Shown: positions 46,343 to 58,263, numbered from the stretch's first letter. The stretch is DNA of 64,000 nt from Peptoniphilus raoultii (GCF_900099555.1 NZ_FMWM01000002.1:1051629-1115628), one strand, 5' to 3'. Notes: generated by a model from the sequence alone, not told the origin. Translations and numbers: made by a program.

Positions 46343-46660
46343 TTGGCAGTTAAAATTAGATTAAGAAGAATGGGTACTAAAAAAAGACCCTTTTATAGAA
46401 TAGTAGTAGCTGATTCTAGAAGTCCAAGGGATGGTAGAGTAATTGAAGAAATTGGTTATTATGATCCACTAACTCAACCTAAAAAAGTTGTTGTTGACGG
46501 AGAAAAAGCAATTAAATGGATTTCGAACGGTGCTAAACCATCTGATACAGTAGACAGACTATTTAGAGAAAATTCTATTTATGAGACAAAATCTTCTTCT
46601 GAAGAAACTAAAGCAGAAGCAAAAGAAGAAGAAGCTGAAAAAGCTGGCGAAGAAGCATAA
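46343..46660 (+). CDS. rpsP: Ribosomal protein bS16
   Basis: 105 residues from TTG 46343 behind [47 protein letters not shown] is the bS16 signature region. The last about 20 residues are a Glu/Ala/Lys tail (low complexity) longer than in many homologues. It is a 30S subunit protein needed for assembly. Confidence 0.97.
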   Translation: MAVKIRLRRMGTKKRPFYRIVVADSRSPRDGRVIEEIGYYDPLTQPKKVVVDGEKAIKWISNGAKPSDTVDRLFRENSIYETKSSSEETKAEAKEEEAEKAGEEA

Positions 46661-46672
46661 TTGGAGGATAAG

Positions 46673-46912
46673 ATGGTTGAATTAATTGAATATATTGCAA
46701 AATCTTTAGTCGATAATCCGGAAAAGATACAAATTTCTACTTCCGAAGATGGAGATGTTCACAATATACTTCTACAAGTAGCTTCTTCTGATATGGGAAA
46801 AGTTATTGGCAAGCAAGGAAGAATTGCAAAGGCAATAAGATCTATTTTAAGAGCTGTATCTTTAAAAGAAGATATAAAGGTTAATTTAGAAATTGAAGAA
46901 CTCCAAGACTGA
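46673..46912 (+). CDS. khpA: KH-domain RNA-binding protein KhpA (YlqC)
   Basis: ATG 46673, with GGAGG seven bases upstream; an in-frame TTG at 46661 is inside that site. 79 residues forming a single KH domain with GKVIGKQGRIAKAIRSILR, the GxxG loop being GKQG. KhpA partners KhpB in RNA binding and affects division and wall synthesis in streptococci. It is in its usual place between rpsP and rimM and overlaps rimM by 20 bases. Confidence 0.93.
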   Translation: MVELIEYIAKSLVDNPEKIQISTSEDGDVHNILLQVASSDMGKVIGKQGRIAKAIRSILRAVSLKEDIKVNLEIEELQD

Positions 46913-47396
46913 GACAACCTTAATAGGCGAGATAATTAATACTTTTGGTATTAAGGGAGAGGTTAAGATTAGGCCTTATACAGATAATATTAAAAGATTT
47001 TCTAAACTGACCTATGTCTTATTAGGAGAAGATAAAGAAAAACTGGCCATTGAAAGTGTTAGATATAATAAAGATTTTGTATATTTGAAATTTAAAGATT
47101 TGAATAATATCAACGATGTATTGGCTTTTAAAAATTCTTTATTATATATTTATGATGAAGATAGGGAAAAATTACCTAAGGGTAAATATTATATTTCTGA
47201 TTTAATTGGCAAAAAATGTTATAAGTCAAATGGAGAATATTTGGGACTTTTAGAAAAAGTTGAAAAATTTCCAGCCTGCGATGTCCTTGTAATTGTAGAT
47301 GGAGAAATCACTTACAATGTTCCCAATGTTTCTGAATTTGTTAAAGATATTTCTCGAAACATAATAGTTGATCCTATTGAAGGGATGAGATTGTGA
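46893..47396 (+). CDS. rimM: Ribosome maturation factor RimM
   Basis: 167 residues from TTG 46893, 20 bases inside khpA; no better start precedes IGEIINTFGIKGEVKIRPYTD, the RimM N-terminal motif. A C-terminal PRC-barrel has YYISDLIGKKCY and LVIVDG. It helps 16S rRNA processing around the 30S head by binding uS19. No Shine-Dalgarno is obvious, so translation likely depends on khpA. It overlaps trmD by four bases. Confidence 0.92.
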   Translation: MKNSKTETTLIGEIINTFGIKGEVKIRPYTDNIKRFSKLTYVLLGEDKEKLAIESVRYNKDFVYLKFKDLNNINDVLAFKNSLLYIYDEDREKLPKGKYYISDLIGKKCYKSNGEYLGLLEKVEKFPACDVLVIVDGEITYNVPNVSEFVKDISRNIIVDPIEGMRL

Positions 47397-48133
47397 AAAT
47401 TTCAGTTTTAACATTATTTCCTGAATTTATTGAGGCCTTAAAGGAATATTCAATTATTGGAAGGGCTATAAGAGAAAAAATTATAGAACTTGAAATTATT
47501 GATATTAGAGATTTTGCTGTAAATAAATATTTGCAGGTTGATGATTATCCCTATGGGGGAGGGCCTGGTATGCTTATGATGGCTTCACCAATTGTAGATG
47601 CCATTAATAAGGTCAAGAAGGAGTCTTCAAAAGTATATTTTTTAACAGCTCAAGGTCAAAAACTTAATCAAAAAAAATTAAGAGTTATGAAAAAAGAAAA
47701 ACATATAATTCTTTTAAATGGCCATTATGAGGGTATAGACCAAAGGGTTATTGATAATTATGTAGATGAGGAAATTTCTATAGGTGATTATGTTTTAACT
47801 GGAGGGGAAATTCCTTCCATGGTTTTAATTGATTCTCTAACAAGGCTCCTTGACGGGACTCTGGCAAGCGAAGATTCCTACAAAGATGAATCATTTTATG
47901 ATGGGCTTTTAGAATATCCCCAATACACTAGACCGAGAGTTTTTGAAGGTCATGAAGTTCCAGAAATTTTACTTTCAGGAGATCATGAAAAAGTTAGAAA
48001 ATATAGGTTAAAAGAATCTTTAAGAAATACCTACAAAAAAAGACCTGACTTATTAAAAGATAGAGAATTAAATAAGGAAGAAGAAAAATTTTTAGAAGAA
48101 ATCAGAGAGGAGGAGAAAAATGGATATAATTAA
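47393..48133 (+). CDS. trmD: tRNA (guanine37-N1)-methyltransferase TrmD
   Basis: 246 residues from GTG 47393 overlapping rimM by four bases. SPOUT-class knot with [42 protein letters not shown] and a C-terminal helical domain. It makes m1G37 next to the anticodon, preventing frameshifting. Its 3' end overlaps rplS by 14 bases. Confidence 0.96.
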   Translation: MKISVLTLFPEFIEALKEYSIIGRAIREKIIELEIIDIRDFAVNKYLQVDDYPYGGGPGMLMMASPIVDAINKVKKESSKVYFLTAQGQKLNQKKLRVMKKEKHIILLNGHYEGIDQRVIDNYVDEEISIGDYVLTGGEIPSMVLIDSLTRLLDGTLASEDSYKDESFYDGLLEYPQYTRPRVFEGHEVPEILLSGDHEKVRKYRLKESLRNTYKKRPDLLKDRELNKEEEKFLEEIREEEKNGYN

Positions 48134-48467
48134 GCAAATAGAAGATGAACAAATTAAAAAAGACCTACCATCATTTAAAGTTGGAGATACAATTCAAGTT
48201 CATTATAGAATTATTGAAGGTTCTAGAGAAAGAGTTCAAATTTTTGAAGGAACAGTTATTAAAATTCAAGGAAAATCTTCAAGAAAAACTTTTACTGTTA
48301 GAAGAATTTCTTATGGTATTGGTGTTGAAAGAATTTTCCTAATAAATTCACCTAGAATTGCAGATATTACTGTTGTTCGTAGGGGTAAGGTAAGACGTGC
48401 AAAACTTTACTACTTAAGAGATAGACAAGGAAAGTCTGCAAAAATTAAGGAAAAAATTAATTACTAA
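48120..48467 (+). CDS. rplS: Ribosomal protein bL19
   Basis: 115 residues. [44 protein letters not shown] and [12 protein letters not shown] are the bL19 hallmarks. A 50S subunit protein at the subunit interface. It starts inside trmD behind GGAGG and ends the SRP/ribosome operon; its stop codon lies in the 5' arm of the terminator. Confidence 0.97.
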   Translation: MDIIKQIEDEQIKKDLPSFKVGDTIQVHYRIIEGSRERVQIFEGTVIKIQGKSSRKTFTVRRISYGIGVERIFLINSPRIADITVVRRGKVRRAKLYYLRDRQGKSAKIKEKINY

Positions 48468-48503
48468 AATGAGTTTTTTGCTCATTTTAGTTTCTTTATT
48501 TTT
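48464..48503 (+). terminator. Intrinsic terminator overlapping the rplS stop
   Basis: Perfect 10-bp stem CTAAAATGAG (48464-48473) with CTCATTTTAG (48481-48490), then a T-rich tail. Confidence 0.88.
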
Positions 48504-48521
48504 AGCAAAGAAAGGAGATTT

Positions 48522-50156
48522 ATGAAGAAATTTTTTCTAATTATATTTATTTTAATAGGAATTTTTGGTGGTCTATTTTTCTTTGTTGAAAATAGAGAAT
48601 CTAACAAGGCCTCCACACTATACGAAGGCTTTAATTTTATAAGCGAATCTAGTGTAATTGACAAGGATGATTTTTCAAGAGAGGACGGACAGTTTTTTCT
48701 CTCTTTTGACTATATAAAAGAATATATTGATGAGGGTATTTCCTTTGACAAGGCAACTAATGAAATAAGAATAAAAAATGCACTTGGTACAAAAATAATT
48801 AAGCTTGATGAAAAGAAAGCTGATTTTAATGGCCATGAAATTTTATTAAGGGATAGTGCAAAAAATGTAAATGGGAAAATTATGATCCCCATTGAAGCTT
48901 TTATCTATGACTATCCAGTTAAACTTTCTTATGACAAGGATCAAAGACTTTTGATTTTAGATAGGCTTGATGAGCCATATTCCATAGGCAAGACTATAAC
49001 AACTGTAAATTTAAGAGAAGGGGCAAATAAATCCACTCCTCTTATTAAAAAAATTGAAGAAGGAACAGAACTTAAGATATATCATTTAGAGCATGATTAT
49101 TATAGGGTTAGGGAATTAAATGGCTATGCAGGTTTTGTTCATAGCGATTATCTAGCTGATATTAAAGAAGTTTCTCCTAAGGTAAATAATCATAAAAAAT
49201 CAAAACCTCTTAATATTACTTGGGACTATACTTATGCAGAACATTCTCAAGAAAAAATAAATCAAATTATAAATATTCCTGGTCTTGATGTTATAGTTCC
49301 AACATGGTTTTCTATAAGAAATGAACTTGGAGATTTAATTGACAGGGGAAATACCCAATATGTAAATAATTATAAGGCCCTTGGAATTGATGTGTGGGGA
49401 TATCTTGATAATTCTTTTGATCCAGAAATTACAAGAAAGGCCCTTTCTAATGACATCACAAGGAAAAAAATTATAGATAAAACCATAGAACTTTGCAAAA
49501 AATATAATATGAATGGTCTAAATATTGACTTTGAAAATACTTATACGGATGATAGGGATTTAATAACAAAATTTGTTGAAGAACTATCAGAAGTTACTAA
49601 AGAAAATAATATTTTACTTTCAGTTGATGTAACACCTCAAATTTCATCTGATGTAAAAAATGAACCCTATGACAGAAAGGCATTGGTAGATTTTGCAGAT
49701 TATATTTGTGTTATGACCTATGATCAGCACTGGGCAAAATCTGAAGAAGCAGGTTCTGTTGCAGAATTTCCTTGGGTTGAAGGTTCAATCAATGTTTTAT
49801 TTAGAAACATACCAAGAGAAAAAATGATTTTAGGTGTGCCCTTATATATGAGACTTTGGACAGAAGAAAATGGAAAAGTTTCATCTAAAACAATTTCTAT
49901 GAATGAATGTGCATCAATAATTTCAAGCAGGGGTTTAAGTCCAAAATGGCAGGAAGATATAGGTCAGTATTATGTAGAATATACTGATGGCAGTGCTACG
50001 AATAAAATTTGGATTGAAAACAAGGATTCCATTAAAAGAAAGGTTAGTCTTGTAAATAAATATAAACTTGCAGGGCTAGCATCTTGGAGACTTGGTTTTG
50101 AAAGTCCAGATATTTGGCCAGCAATTAACGACGAGATTTTTGATTTAGAATATTAA
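48522..50156 (+). CDS. Membrane-anchored glycoside hydrolase family 18-like wall enzyme
   Basis: 544 residues. Membrane anchor about 4-22; a copper-amine-oxidase-N-like domain (about 50-150, with KIMIPIEAFIYDYPVKLSYD); a bacterial SH3 domain (about 158-215, TVNLREGANKSTPL to GYAGFVHSDYL); then a GH18 barrel with GLNIDFEN, where Glu338 is the likely acid, and VMTYDQHW. The order is similar to YaaH/YdhD-type peptidoglycan glucosaminidases. The leading Asp of the usual DGxxxDxE motif is Asn331, so catalysis may differ. The protein should face outward and act on peptidoglycan. It has GAAAGGAG as ribosome-binding site; no promoter was found after the rplS terminator. Confidence 0.85.
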   Translation: MKKFFLIIFILIGIFGGLFFFVENRESNKASTLYEGFNFISESSVIDKDDFSREDGQFFLSFDYIKEYIDEGISFDKATNEIRIKNALGTKIIKLDEKKADFNGHEILLRDSAKNVNGKIMIPIEAFIYDYPVKLSYDKDQRLLILDRLDEPYSIGKTITTVNLREGANKSTPLIKKIEEGTELKIYHLEHDYYRVRELNGYAGFVHSDYLADIKEVSPKVNNHKKSKPLNITWDYTYAEHSQEKINQIINIPGLDVIVPTWFSIRNELGDLIDRGNTQYVNNYKALGIDVWGYLDNSFDPEITRKALSNDITRKKIIDKTIELCKKYNMNGLNIDFENTYTDDRDLITKFVEELSEVTKENNILLSVDVTPQISSDVKNEPYDRKALVDFADYICVMTYDQHWAKSEEAGSVAEFPWVEGSINVLFRNIPREKMILGVPLYMRLWTEENGKVSSKTISMNECASIISSRGLSPKWQEDIGQYYVEYTDGSATNKIWIENKDSIKRKVSLVNKYKLAGLASWRLGFESPDIWPAINDEIFDLEY

Positions 50157-50190
50157 AAAATAACATACACTTTACAAATACTTTTGAAAA

Positions 50191-50235
50191 TGTCAATCAA
50201 CAAAGATTGACAATTCTTTTATTTACTTATAAAAT
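50191..50235 (+). promoter_or_regulatory. Promoter with operator-like dyad for the phospholipase C-like gene
   Basis: TTGACA (50207-50212), exactly 17 bases, TAAAAT (50230-50235). The -35 lies in the right half of a perfect inverted repeat TGTCAATC (50191-50198), six bases, GATTGACA (50205-50212). A regulator binding this dyad would block RNA polymerase. The dyad could also be the terminator of the upstream gene, but the tract after it is only partly T-rich. Confidence 0.6.
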
Positions 50236-50276
50236 TAAATAAGAAATGTATTGAGTACAAATTTTTATATAAGGAA

Positions 50277-50927
50277 GTGCTTACAATTTTATCAAGTACA
50301 CACAAAATAGTTGCAAAAATTGTTTGTAACAGAATTAAAGAAGATTACGATATCAATTTAAATATGGAAAAAATTCAGTGGGGAAGCATTTGTCCTGATA
50401 TATTACCTTATTATAGGTTAATAAGGCATTATCAAGATGAAAGCATAGACTACATTTCAAAGGAAATTGCAAATTTAATTTATTTTTGCAGATACTCTAA
50501 TTTAAGGGACAATCCAAAAAAAGTCCTTGTAAATTATTTAAGTAAAAAACTTGGAGTTATTTCTCACTATCTTTGCGACTATGTTTGTTATCCACATGCC
50601 TATAGAATGACATATTTTAATGATATGAAGGCTCATATAAAATATGAATCTGACTTAAATGAATATGTTTTAAAGGATAAGGCTCTTGAAGAAAATTATA
50701 AGGGCGTTATTTCGTGTGAAGATTTGGATCTTTTTAAAGATGTAGATAATAAATTAAAGGATAGAATAAAAGCTTATATAGAAGATGTCGTTAATGAATA
50801 TAAATCTAATGAGCCAAGTTTTGACAATGATATGGATTTTGCCCTAGATATTTCTAGCAAAATTGCTTCTTTTGTCATAGAATCAGTTATGGAATATAAT
50901 GAAGATTTTGAAATTCAATTCGTTTAA
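50277..50927 (+). CDS. Zinc-dependent phospholipase C-like protein
   Basis: 216 residues from GTG 50277 behind AAGGAA. Motifs resembling the Zn_dep_PLPC family: STHKIVAKIV near the start, WGSICPDILP, then LGVISHYLCDYVCYPHAYR with GxxSHYxxDxxxPxH, and a later HIKYESDLNEYV (HxxYE). These His and Asp residues would be metal ligands. There is no signal peptide, unlike secreted clostridial phospholipases, so a cytoplasmic hydrolase is likely and the substrate is unknown. It stands alone between a dyad-overlapped promoter and a terminator. Confidence 0.75.
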   Translation: MLTILSSTHKIVAKIVCNRIKEDYDINLNMEKIQWGSICPDILPYYRLIRHYQDESIDYISKEIANLIYFCRYSNLRDNPKKVLVNYLSKKLGVISHYLCDYVCYPHAYRMTYFNDMKAHIKYESDLNEYVLKDKALEENYKGVISCEDLDLFKDVDNKLKDRIKAYIEDVVNEYKSNEPSFDNDMDFALDISSKIASFVIESVMEYNEDFEIQFV

Positions 50928-50967
50928 TTTTTAAATTTGCATATATTATATAAAAATATTAAAATAT

Positions 50968-50999
50968 AAAGGCAAAGGAAATTATCCTATGCCTTTTTT
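50968..50999 (+). terminator. Intrinsic terminator before asnA
   Basis: AAAGGCA (50968-50974) pairs with TGCCTTT (50990-50996), with inner AGGA/TCCT, then T's. A promoter-like TTGCAT-17-TAAAAT lies at 50937-50965, so the hairpin could instead be in an asnA leader; I see no T-box features. Confidence 0.75.
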
Positions 51000-51020
51000 A
51001 GTTCATTATGGAGGATTAAG

Positions 51021-52016
51021 ATGAGAAATAATTCTAATGCAAAAATATTAGATTTAAGAGAAACACAAATTGCTATAAAATCTTTAAAAGATTATTTTCA
51101 AAGAGATTTGGCAAATACATTAAACCTTGCCAGAGTTTCAGCACCACTTTTTGTAAGACCTGAAACAGGACTTAATGATAATCTTAACGGAGAAAAGGCA
51201 GTTAACTTTAAAATAAGAAATTATGATATAGATGTTGAAATAGTTCAGTCCCTTGCAAAGTGGAAAAGAAATGCCTTAAAAAAATATCATTTTGGAATAT
51301 ATGAGGGAATTTATGCAGATATGAATGCCATCAGGGCTGAAGAATTTTTAGATAATATCCACTCATCCTATGTTGACCAATGGGATTGGGAAAAAATTAT
51401 TAGTAAAATTGACAGAAATAGTGAATATCTTCATTTGATTGTAAATGAAATATTTTCAGTTTTTAAGAGAAGTGAAGAATATATTAACCAAACCTATCCC
51501 TATATATTGTCAGCAAAACTTCCTGATGAAATCTTTTTTGTAAGTTCTCAAGAACTTGAAGATGCCTACCCAAACTTAAGCGGCAAGGAAAGGGAAAATG
51601 CCATAGCCAAGGATAAAAAGGCGGTTTTTATACAAGGGATTGGTGGAAATTTAAAATCAGGAAAGCCACATGACTTAAGAAGCCCAGACTATGATGATTG
51701 GTCTTTAAATGGAGATATTATATTTTGGAACCCAACCTTAAATTCTTCTATTGAACTTTCCAGCATGGGAATTAGAGTTGATGAAAATACAATTGTTGAC
51801 CAATGCAAAAAAACTGGCAATGAAGAAAGATTAACTCTTCCCTATCATAAGGATATAATCGAAAAGAATCTTCCCTATACAATTGGAGGGGGAATAGGCC
51901 AGTCCAGAATCTGTATGTTCTTTTTAGAAAAAAGTCATATTGGAGAAGTTCAAGTTGGTGTTTGGGACGATGAAACCCTTAAAACATCATATGATAAGGG
52001 AATTGAATTATTGTAA
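51021..52016 (+). CDS. asnA: Aspartate--ammonia ligase (asparagine synthetase A)
   Basis: 331 residues. KSLKDYFQRDLANTLNLARVSAPLFV opens the protein; FKIRNYDIDVEIVQSLAKWKR, EGIYADMNAIRAEE, DQWDWEKII, FIQGIGG, LSSMGIRVDE and GGGIGQSRICMFFLEK are AsnA hallmarks with a class II tRNA-synthetase fold. It makes asparagine from aspartate, ammonia and ATP in the cytoplasm. GGAGGATTAAG is the ribosome-binding site. The GatCAB enzyme at the left edge could serve Asn-tRNA formation too, so the cell may have two routes. Confidence 0.97.
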   Translation: MRNNSNAKILDLRETQIAIKSLKDYFQRDLANTLNLARVSAPLFVRPETGLNDNLNGEKAVNFKIRNYDIDVEIVQSLAKWKRNALKKYHFGIYEGIYADMNAIRAEEFLDNIHSSYVDQWDWEKIISKIDRNSEYLHLIVNEIFSVFKRSEEYINQTYPYILSAKLPDEIFFVSSQELEDAYPNLSGKERENAIAKDKKAVFIQGIGGNLKSGKPHDLRSPDYDDWSLNGDIIFWNPTLNSSIELSSMGIRVDENTIVDQCKKTGNEERLTLPYHKDIIEKNLPYTIGGGIGQSRICMFFLEKSHIGEVQVGVWDDETLKTSYDKGIELL

Positions 52017-52049
52017 CAAAAATTTAATAATTTAAAAATTATCTTCTTT

Positions 52050-52080
52050 TTAACAATTTTATTTGAATTTATAGTATAAT
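52050..52080 (+). promoter_or_regulatory. Probable promoter for the 52111 gene
   Basis: TTAACA (52050-52055), 19 bases, perfect TATAAT (52075-52080). Spacing is long, so the -35 is uncertain. The gene has CGGAGGAATT before its ATG. Confidence 0.45.
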
Positions 52081-52110
52081 AAATTTTAATAGAATTCGGA
52101 GGAATTTTTT

Positions 52111-52866
52111 ATGACTTTGGCAAGAAGAAAAATTAAAGAAGATACTATCTATGCTTTTAAAGATATAAAAAAATACCTTGTAGAAAAGTTCCTATTCAAT
52201 AATGAAACAGACTGTATAAATATTTTACTTAATATTTATAATATAGAAGAATCAATTGAAAATATTTTTCCCAAATATGTATCCCTTGAAGGTTTAAGAC
52301 TAGATATTATTAGGCTTTATAAGAATAAAGATGGGATAGAACTTATTGCAAGAAATTTATCAAGGCTTATTCACGATGATATTAATAGATTTGAACTTTA
52401 TTTATATTTAGAAGGTTATAGAACAGGATTTAATAATATAAAATTAGTTAATAGGCTTGAAATAATTGCTTTAAAGTATTTATCTGTTGATGAACTTTAT
52501 TCCCGCAAAAAGCTTTATAATTATGAATTTAAAAATAAGGATATTCTCCTTTATAAAAAACAGCTTTTTAAGGACCTGAGATCTAATAGGCTTATAAAGA
52601 AAAATCTTGTAGAAATTATTAATTCCTTGGATAAAAATCTTTTAAAGGAAAAGTTATTTAACATTAATTCACATTTGGACTTACAACTTATCTTTAGTGA
52701 AGAAGCCGTATCCTCATATAAGGAAATGAATTCTTATCTATCAAGCAGGGAAATTGTCAATTTACATAAAAAGATTATGAAATTTTTGTATGTTGACGGC
52801 TATAGAATTTTAAATAACGGATATTGGGACGGAATAAATGACAAAGTAATGAGAAGATATAAATAA
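52111..52866 (+). CDS. Unrecognised protein (251 aa)
   Basis: I do not recognise this. It is Lys/Leu/Ile/Asn-rich, predicted mostly helical, with no signal peptide, membrane segment or Cys cluster. The N-terminus (LARRKIKEDTIYAFKDIKKYL) resembles the start of a helical regulator but no helix-turn-helix is clear. Motif-like stretches are GLRLDIIRLYKNKDGIELIARNL and VDGYRILNNGYWDGIND near the C-terminus. A good ribosome-binding site, its own promoter and a terminator overlapping its stop indicate a real gene. It precedes ruvCAB but is transcriptionally separate. Confidence 0.75.
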   Translation: MTLARRKIKEDTIYAFKDIKKYLVEKFLFNNETDCINILLNIYNIEESIENIFPKYVSLEGLRLDIIRLYKNKDGIELIARNLSRLIHDDINRFELYLYLEGYRTGFNNIKLVNRLEIIALKYLSVDELYSRKKLYNYEFKNKDILLYKKQLFKDLRSNRLIKKNLVEIINSLDKNLLKEKLFNINSHLDLQLIFSEEAVSSYKEMNSYLSSREIVNLHKKIMKFLYVDGYRILNNGYWDGINDKVMRRYK

Positions 52867-52894
52867 GGGTAGTTTCGGCTACCTTTATTTTTTT
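52865..52894 (+). terminator. Intrinsic terminator between the 52111 gene and ruvC
   Basis: AAGGGTAG (52865-52872) with CTACCTTT (52879-52886, one G-T pair), then a long T-run. It overlaps the stop codon of the upstream gene, and ruvC starts only 10 bases later, so some read-through may supply ruvC. Confidence 0.8.
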
Positions 52895-52904
52895 AAGGAG
52901 TAGT

Positions 52905-53399
52905 ATGAGAATTTTAGGAATAGACCCAGGCCTTGCAATTATTGGCTATGGAATAATAGATTTTGTTGGAAATTCTTTTAAGGTTATAGATTATGGACAA
53001 ATAAATACACCTGCAAAAATGCCAATAGCTGATAGGATCCAAAGCATTTATAGGGACCTTAATAGGATTTTAGAAACTTATAAACCAGAGGATATTGCCT
53101 TTGAAGAATTATTTTATAATAAAAATGCCAAAACTGTTATTAATGTTGCCCAAGCTAGGGGGGTTGAAGTTTTAGCTTGCAGAAATTTTACAAATTCAAT
53201 TTATGAATACACACCTTTGCAAATAAAAAAATCTCTAGTGGGTTATGGCAGGGCAACGAAGGAACAAATTCAATACATGGTGAGGGTTTTATTACATTTA
53301 GAAGAAGTTCCAAAACCTGATGATGTTGCAGATGCTTTGGCAGTTGCGCTTACTCATGCTTCTTCCATTAATTTTAAAGAAAGCTTTAGGATGATATAA
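52905..53399 (+). CDS. ruvC: Holliday junction resolvase RuvC
   Basis: 164 residues. ILGIDPGLAIIGYGII with the catalytic Asp7, AFEELFYNKNAKTVINVAQARGV with a catalytic Glu, YTPLQIKKSLVGYGRATKEQIQYMV and PKPDDVADALAVALTHA with the closing Asp residues. It cleaves four-way junctions brought by RuvAB. Overlaps ruvA by one base. AAGGAGTAGT is the ribosome-binding site. Confidence 0.97.
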   Translation: MRILGIDPGLAIIGYGIIDFVGNSFKVIDYGQINTPAKMPIADRIQSIYRDLNRILETYKPEDIAFEELFYNKNAKTVINVAQARGVEVLACRNFTNSIYEYTPLQIKKSLVGYGRATKEQIQYMVRVLLHLEEVPKPDDVADALAVALTHASSINFKESFRMI

Positions 53400-53983
53400 T
53401 GTTTGATTTTATTAAAGGAAATGTTTCAGAAATTTTAGAAACAGAAACTGTTATAGAAGTAGGAGGAATTGGTTATTTAATATCAATGCCTCAAAGTGAT
53501 ATAAAAAGTCTTGAAAGAAATATAGACTATAAAATTTATACAAGGCTTATTTTAAGACAAGATGACATAGGTCTATATGGATTTTTAAATAAGGATGAAA
53601 GAAAGCTTTTTGACCTTTTAACTAAGGTTACTGGTGTAGGACCTAAAGGAGGTTTAGGAATTATTGGAAGTCTTGGAGCATCACTTTTAAGGCAGTCAAT
53701 TCTTTTGGAGGATACAGCCACAATTTCCAAGGCACCAGGAGTTGGCAAAAAGACAGCAAATAGAATTTGCCTAGAACTTAAGGATAAGATTTCAAAATTA
53801 TCTTTTAATGATAATATTGATCTTGAAATTATTAATGTAGATCAAAATAAAAGCCCGGCCCTTGAGGCATTGATTTCCTTAGGTTATAATGAGTATGAAG
53901 CTAAAAATGCCCTCAAGGGTATAGATGAAAATGAAGAACTTTCTGTTATAATAAGAGAGGCTTTAAAGGTGTTAGGTAAATGA
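53399..53983 (+). CDS. ruvA: Holliday junction branch migration protein RuvA
   Basis: 194 residues. OB-fold N-terminus ([13 protein letters not shown]), acidic pin region, two HhH motifs ([16 protein letters not shown] and [22 protein letters not shown]), and a C-terminal domain ([16 protein letters not shown]) that contacts RuvB. The tetramer binds four-way junctions. It is flanked by ruvC (one-base overlap) and ruvB (four-base overlap). Confidence 0.96.
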   Translation: MFDFIKGNVSEILETETVIEVGGIGYLISMPQSDIKSLERNIDYKIYTRLILRQDDIGLYGFLNKDERKLFDLLTKVTGVGPKGGLGIIGSLGASLLRQSILLEDTATISKAPGVGKKTANRICLELKDKISKLSFNDNIDLEIINVDQNKSPALEALISLGYNEYEAKNALKGIDENEELSVIIREALKVLGK

Positions 53984-54984
53984 CAGATGAAAGAATTGTA
54001 GACGCAAGCTTTTCTGTTGAAGATAAAAGCGAAGTTAATTTAAGACCTAAGTGGCTAACAGAGTACATAGGCCAAGAAAAAGTTATTAATAAACTTAAAA
54101 TTTTTATAGAGGCAGCAAAAAATAGAAAAGAGCCCCTTGATCACACACTTTTAAACGGACCACCTGGCCTTGGCAAGACAACCCTTGCTGGGATTATAGC
54201 AAATGAAATGGGTGTAAACATAAAGGTGACATCAGGACCTGCCATTGAAAGGCAGGGGGACCTTGCTTCAATCCTTACAAATTTAAAGGAAGATGATGTA
54301 TTATTTATAGATGAAATTCACAGACTTAATAAATCTGTGGAAGAAATTTTATATCCTGCCATGGAAGATTATGCCTTGGATATAATTATTGGCAAAGGGC
54401 CATCAGCAAGATCCATAAGACTTGACCTTGCAAAATTTACTTTAATTGGAGCAACAACAAGAAGCGGAATGCTTACATCCCCCTTAAGGGATAGGTTTGG
54501 GGTTCTCTTAAATCTTGATATCTATAACATAGAATCCCTTAAAAAAATTATTATGAGGTCAGCAAAAATTTTAAAAATCCCTATTGAAGAAGAAGGTGCA
54601 ATTCAAATTGCAAAGAGATCACGGGGAACGCCTCGTATAGCAAATAGACTTTTAAAAAGAGTTAGGGACTATGCAGAAGTTAAGGAAGAGGGTAAAATAA
54701 CCAAAGATGTTTCTATTAGAGGTTTAGATTTATTGGAAATTGACAAGTTTGGACTTGACAATATTGATAGAAAAATAATTTTAACCATGATAGAAAACTT
54801 TCAAGGAAGGCCAGTTGGCATTGATGCAATTTCAGCATCAATTGGGGAAGATAGGGTTACAGTTGAAGATGTCTACGAACCCTACCTAATGCAAATAGGA
54901 TTTTTAGTAAGGACGGCAAGAGGAAGAATTACAACAAAACTTGCCTATGACCACTTTGGACTAGAATATAAGGAGGACAAGTAA
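53980..54984 (+). CDS. ruvB: Holliday junction branch migration ATPase RuvB
   Basis: 334 residues. [19 protein letters not shown], Walker [10 protein letters not shown], Walker [37 protein letters not shown], then [20 protein letters not shown] and the C-terminal winged helix with [15 protein letters not shown]. The hexameric motor drives branch migration. It overlaps the SpoIID-like gene by one base. Confidence 0.97.
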   Translation: MTDERIVDASFSVEDKSEVNLRPKWLTEYIGQEKVINKLKIFIEAAKNRKEPLDHTLLNGPPGLGKTTLAGIIANEMGVNIKVTSGPAIERQGDLASILTNLKEDDVLFIDEIHRLNKSVEEILYPAMEDYALDIIIGKGPSARSIRLDLAKFTLIGATTRSGMLTSPLRDRFGVLLNLDIYNIESLKKIIMRSAKILKIPIEEEGAIQIAKRSRGTPRIANRLLKRVRDYAEVKEEGKITKDVSIRGLDLLEIDKFGLDNIDRKIILTMIENFQGRPVGIDAISASIGEDRVTVEDVYEPYLMQIGFLVRTARGRITTKLAYDHFGLEYKEDK

Positions 54985-56103
54985 TGAAAAAAATATTATT
55001 TAGTCTAGTGATTTTTTTGATTTTGATGCCCGTATTTGTTTTTGGCGAAAATAGGCTTGATGTAAAAATTGGTAAATCATTTGAAGCGGGAAAAGAAGTA
55101 AAACTTTCAACTAAGGGACAGTTTAAGGTAGTTTCAGGAGATTTTGAGGAAATAAATAAAGTAGATAGTCAGAATATAACTGTTATCTATAAGGATGGAA
55201 AAATCTATATAAGTTCAAAAAACTTTACCATGGAAAATTTCCCATCTGATGGAAGTCTTTTAATTTCAGCTAATAAGGACATTAAAGTTGATAATTTTAA
55301 AATATCTTATGACGGAGGAATTTCTTTTAGAATCAATGACAATAAACTTGACCTTATAAATAATATTGACCTTGAAAATTATTTAAGGGGTATCTTGCCA
55401 AAGGAAATGAGTCCATCTTTTCCAGATGAGGCCTTAAAGGCTCAAGCAGTTGCATCTAGGTCTTTCGCCCTTGCAAATATAAATAAATATATAAAAAAGG
55501 GCTACAACCTAAATGATACAACAGCTTGCCAAGTTTATAAGGGAAAGACTTCTTATGATAAAAAGACTGATGCTGCTGTGAAGGCAACAGAAGGAGAGTT
55601 TTTAACTTATGATGGAAAAATTTGCGATGCAATTTTTGGTGCATCATCAGGGGGATATATAGCAGATTCAAGTGAGGTATGGGGTGGAAATAAAAGCCCA
55701 TATTTAATAAGCAAGGAAGACCCATATTCAAGTTATGCTTGGGATTTTTTACTAACTTCTAAGGAACTTAATAAATTGAAACTTGGAAATATTTATACTA
55801 TAGATATAAGTGAAAAAGATTCGTCAGGCCGCTGCAAGAAAATTGTCATTACTGGCCAAAATGGTGTTAAGGAAATGACAGGCAACGAATTTAGAAATGC
55901 TATGGGAAATATGAGTGTTAAATCCTCATTATTCGAAATTATAAATTTAGGAGACAGCTTTCAGCTTAAGGGAAGGGGCTTTGGCCATGGTGTTGGCTTA
56001 AGCCAATATGGAGCCGTAGAAATGGCTAAGCAAAAATTTGATTATAAGGGAATTTTAGATTTTTACTATCCAGGAACGACTATTGAAAATAAGGATCTAG
56101 GAA

Positions 56104-56117
<14 letters not shown>
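54984..56117 (+). CDS. SpoIID/LytB-domain protein (peptidoglycan lytic transglycosylase-like)
   Basis: 377 residues. Signal peptide 1-21 ([20 protein letters not shown]), a beta-rich N-terminal region, then the SpoIID domain (about 128-370): [17 protein letters not shown] with Glu141 as the likely catalytic residue, [42 protein letters not shown] and [20 protein letters not shown]. SpoIID removes glycan strands during spore engulfment, but relatives (LytB) occur in non-sporing bacteria as secreted wall enzymes. It sits between ruvB and queA as in many Clostridia, where the gene order outlives sporulation. Overlaps queA by 14 bases. Confidence 0.92.
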
Positions 56118-58241
<2,124 letters not shown>

Positions 58242-58263
58242 TTATAAAAATTATTTATAATTA

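Noticed and set aside
50930-51020. T-box or other riboswitch leader before asnA
   Set aside because: Only a simple hairpin with a T-run; no T-box sequence or specifier structure.
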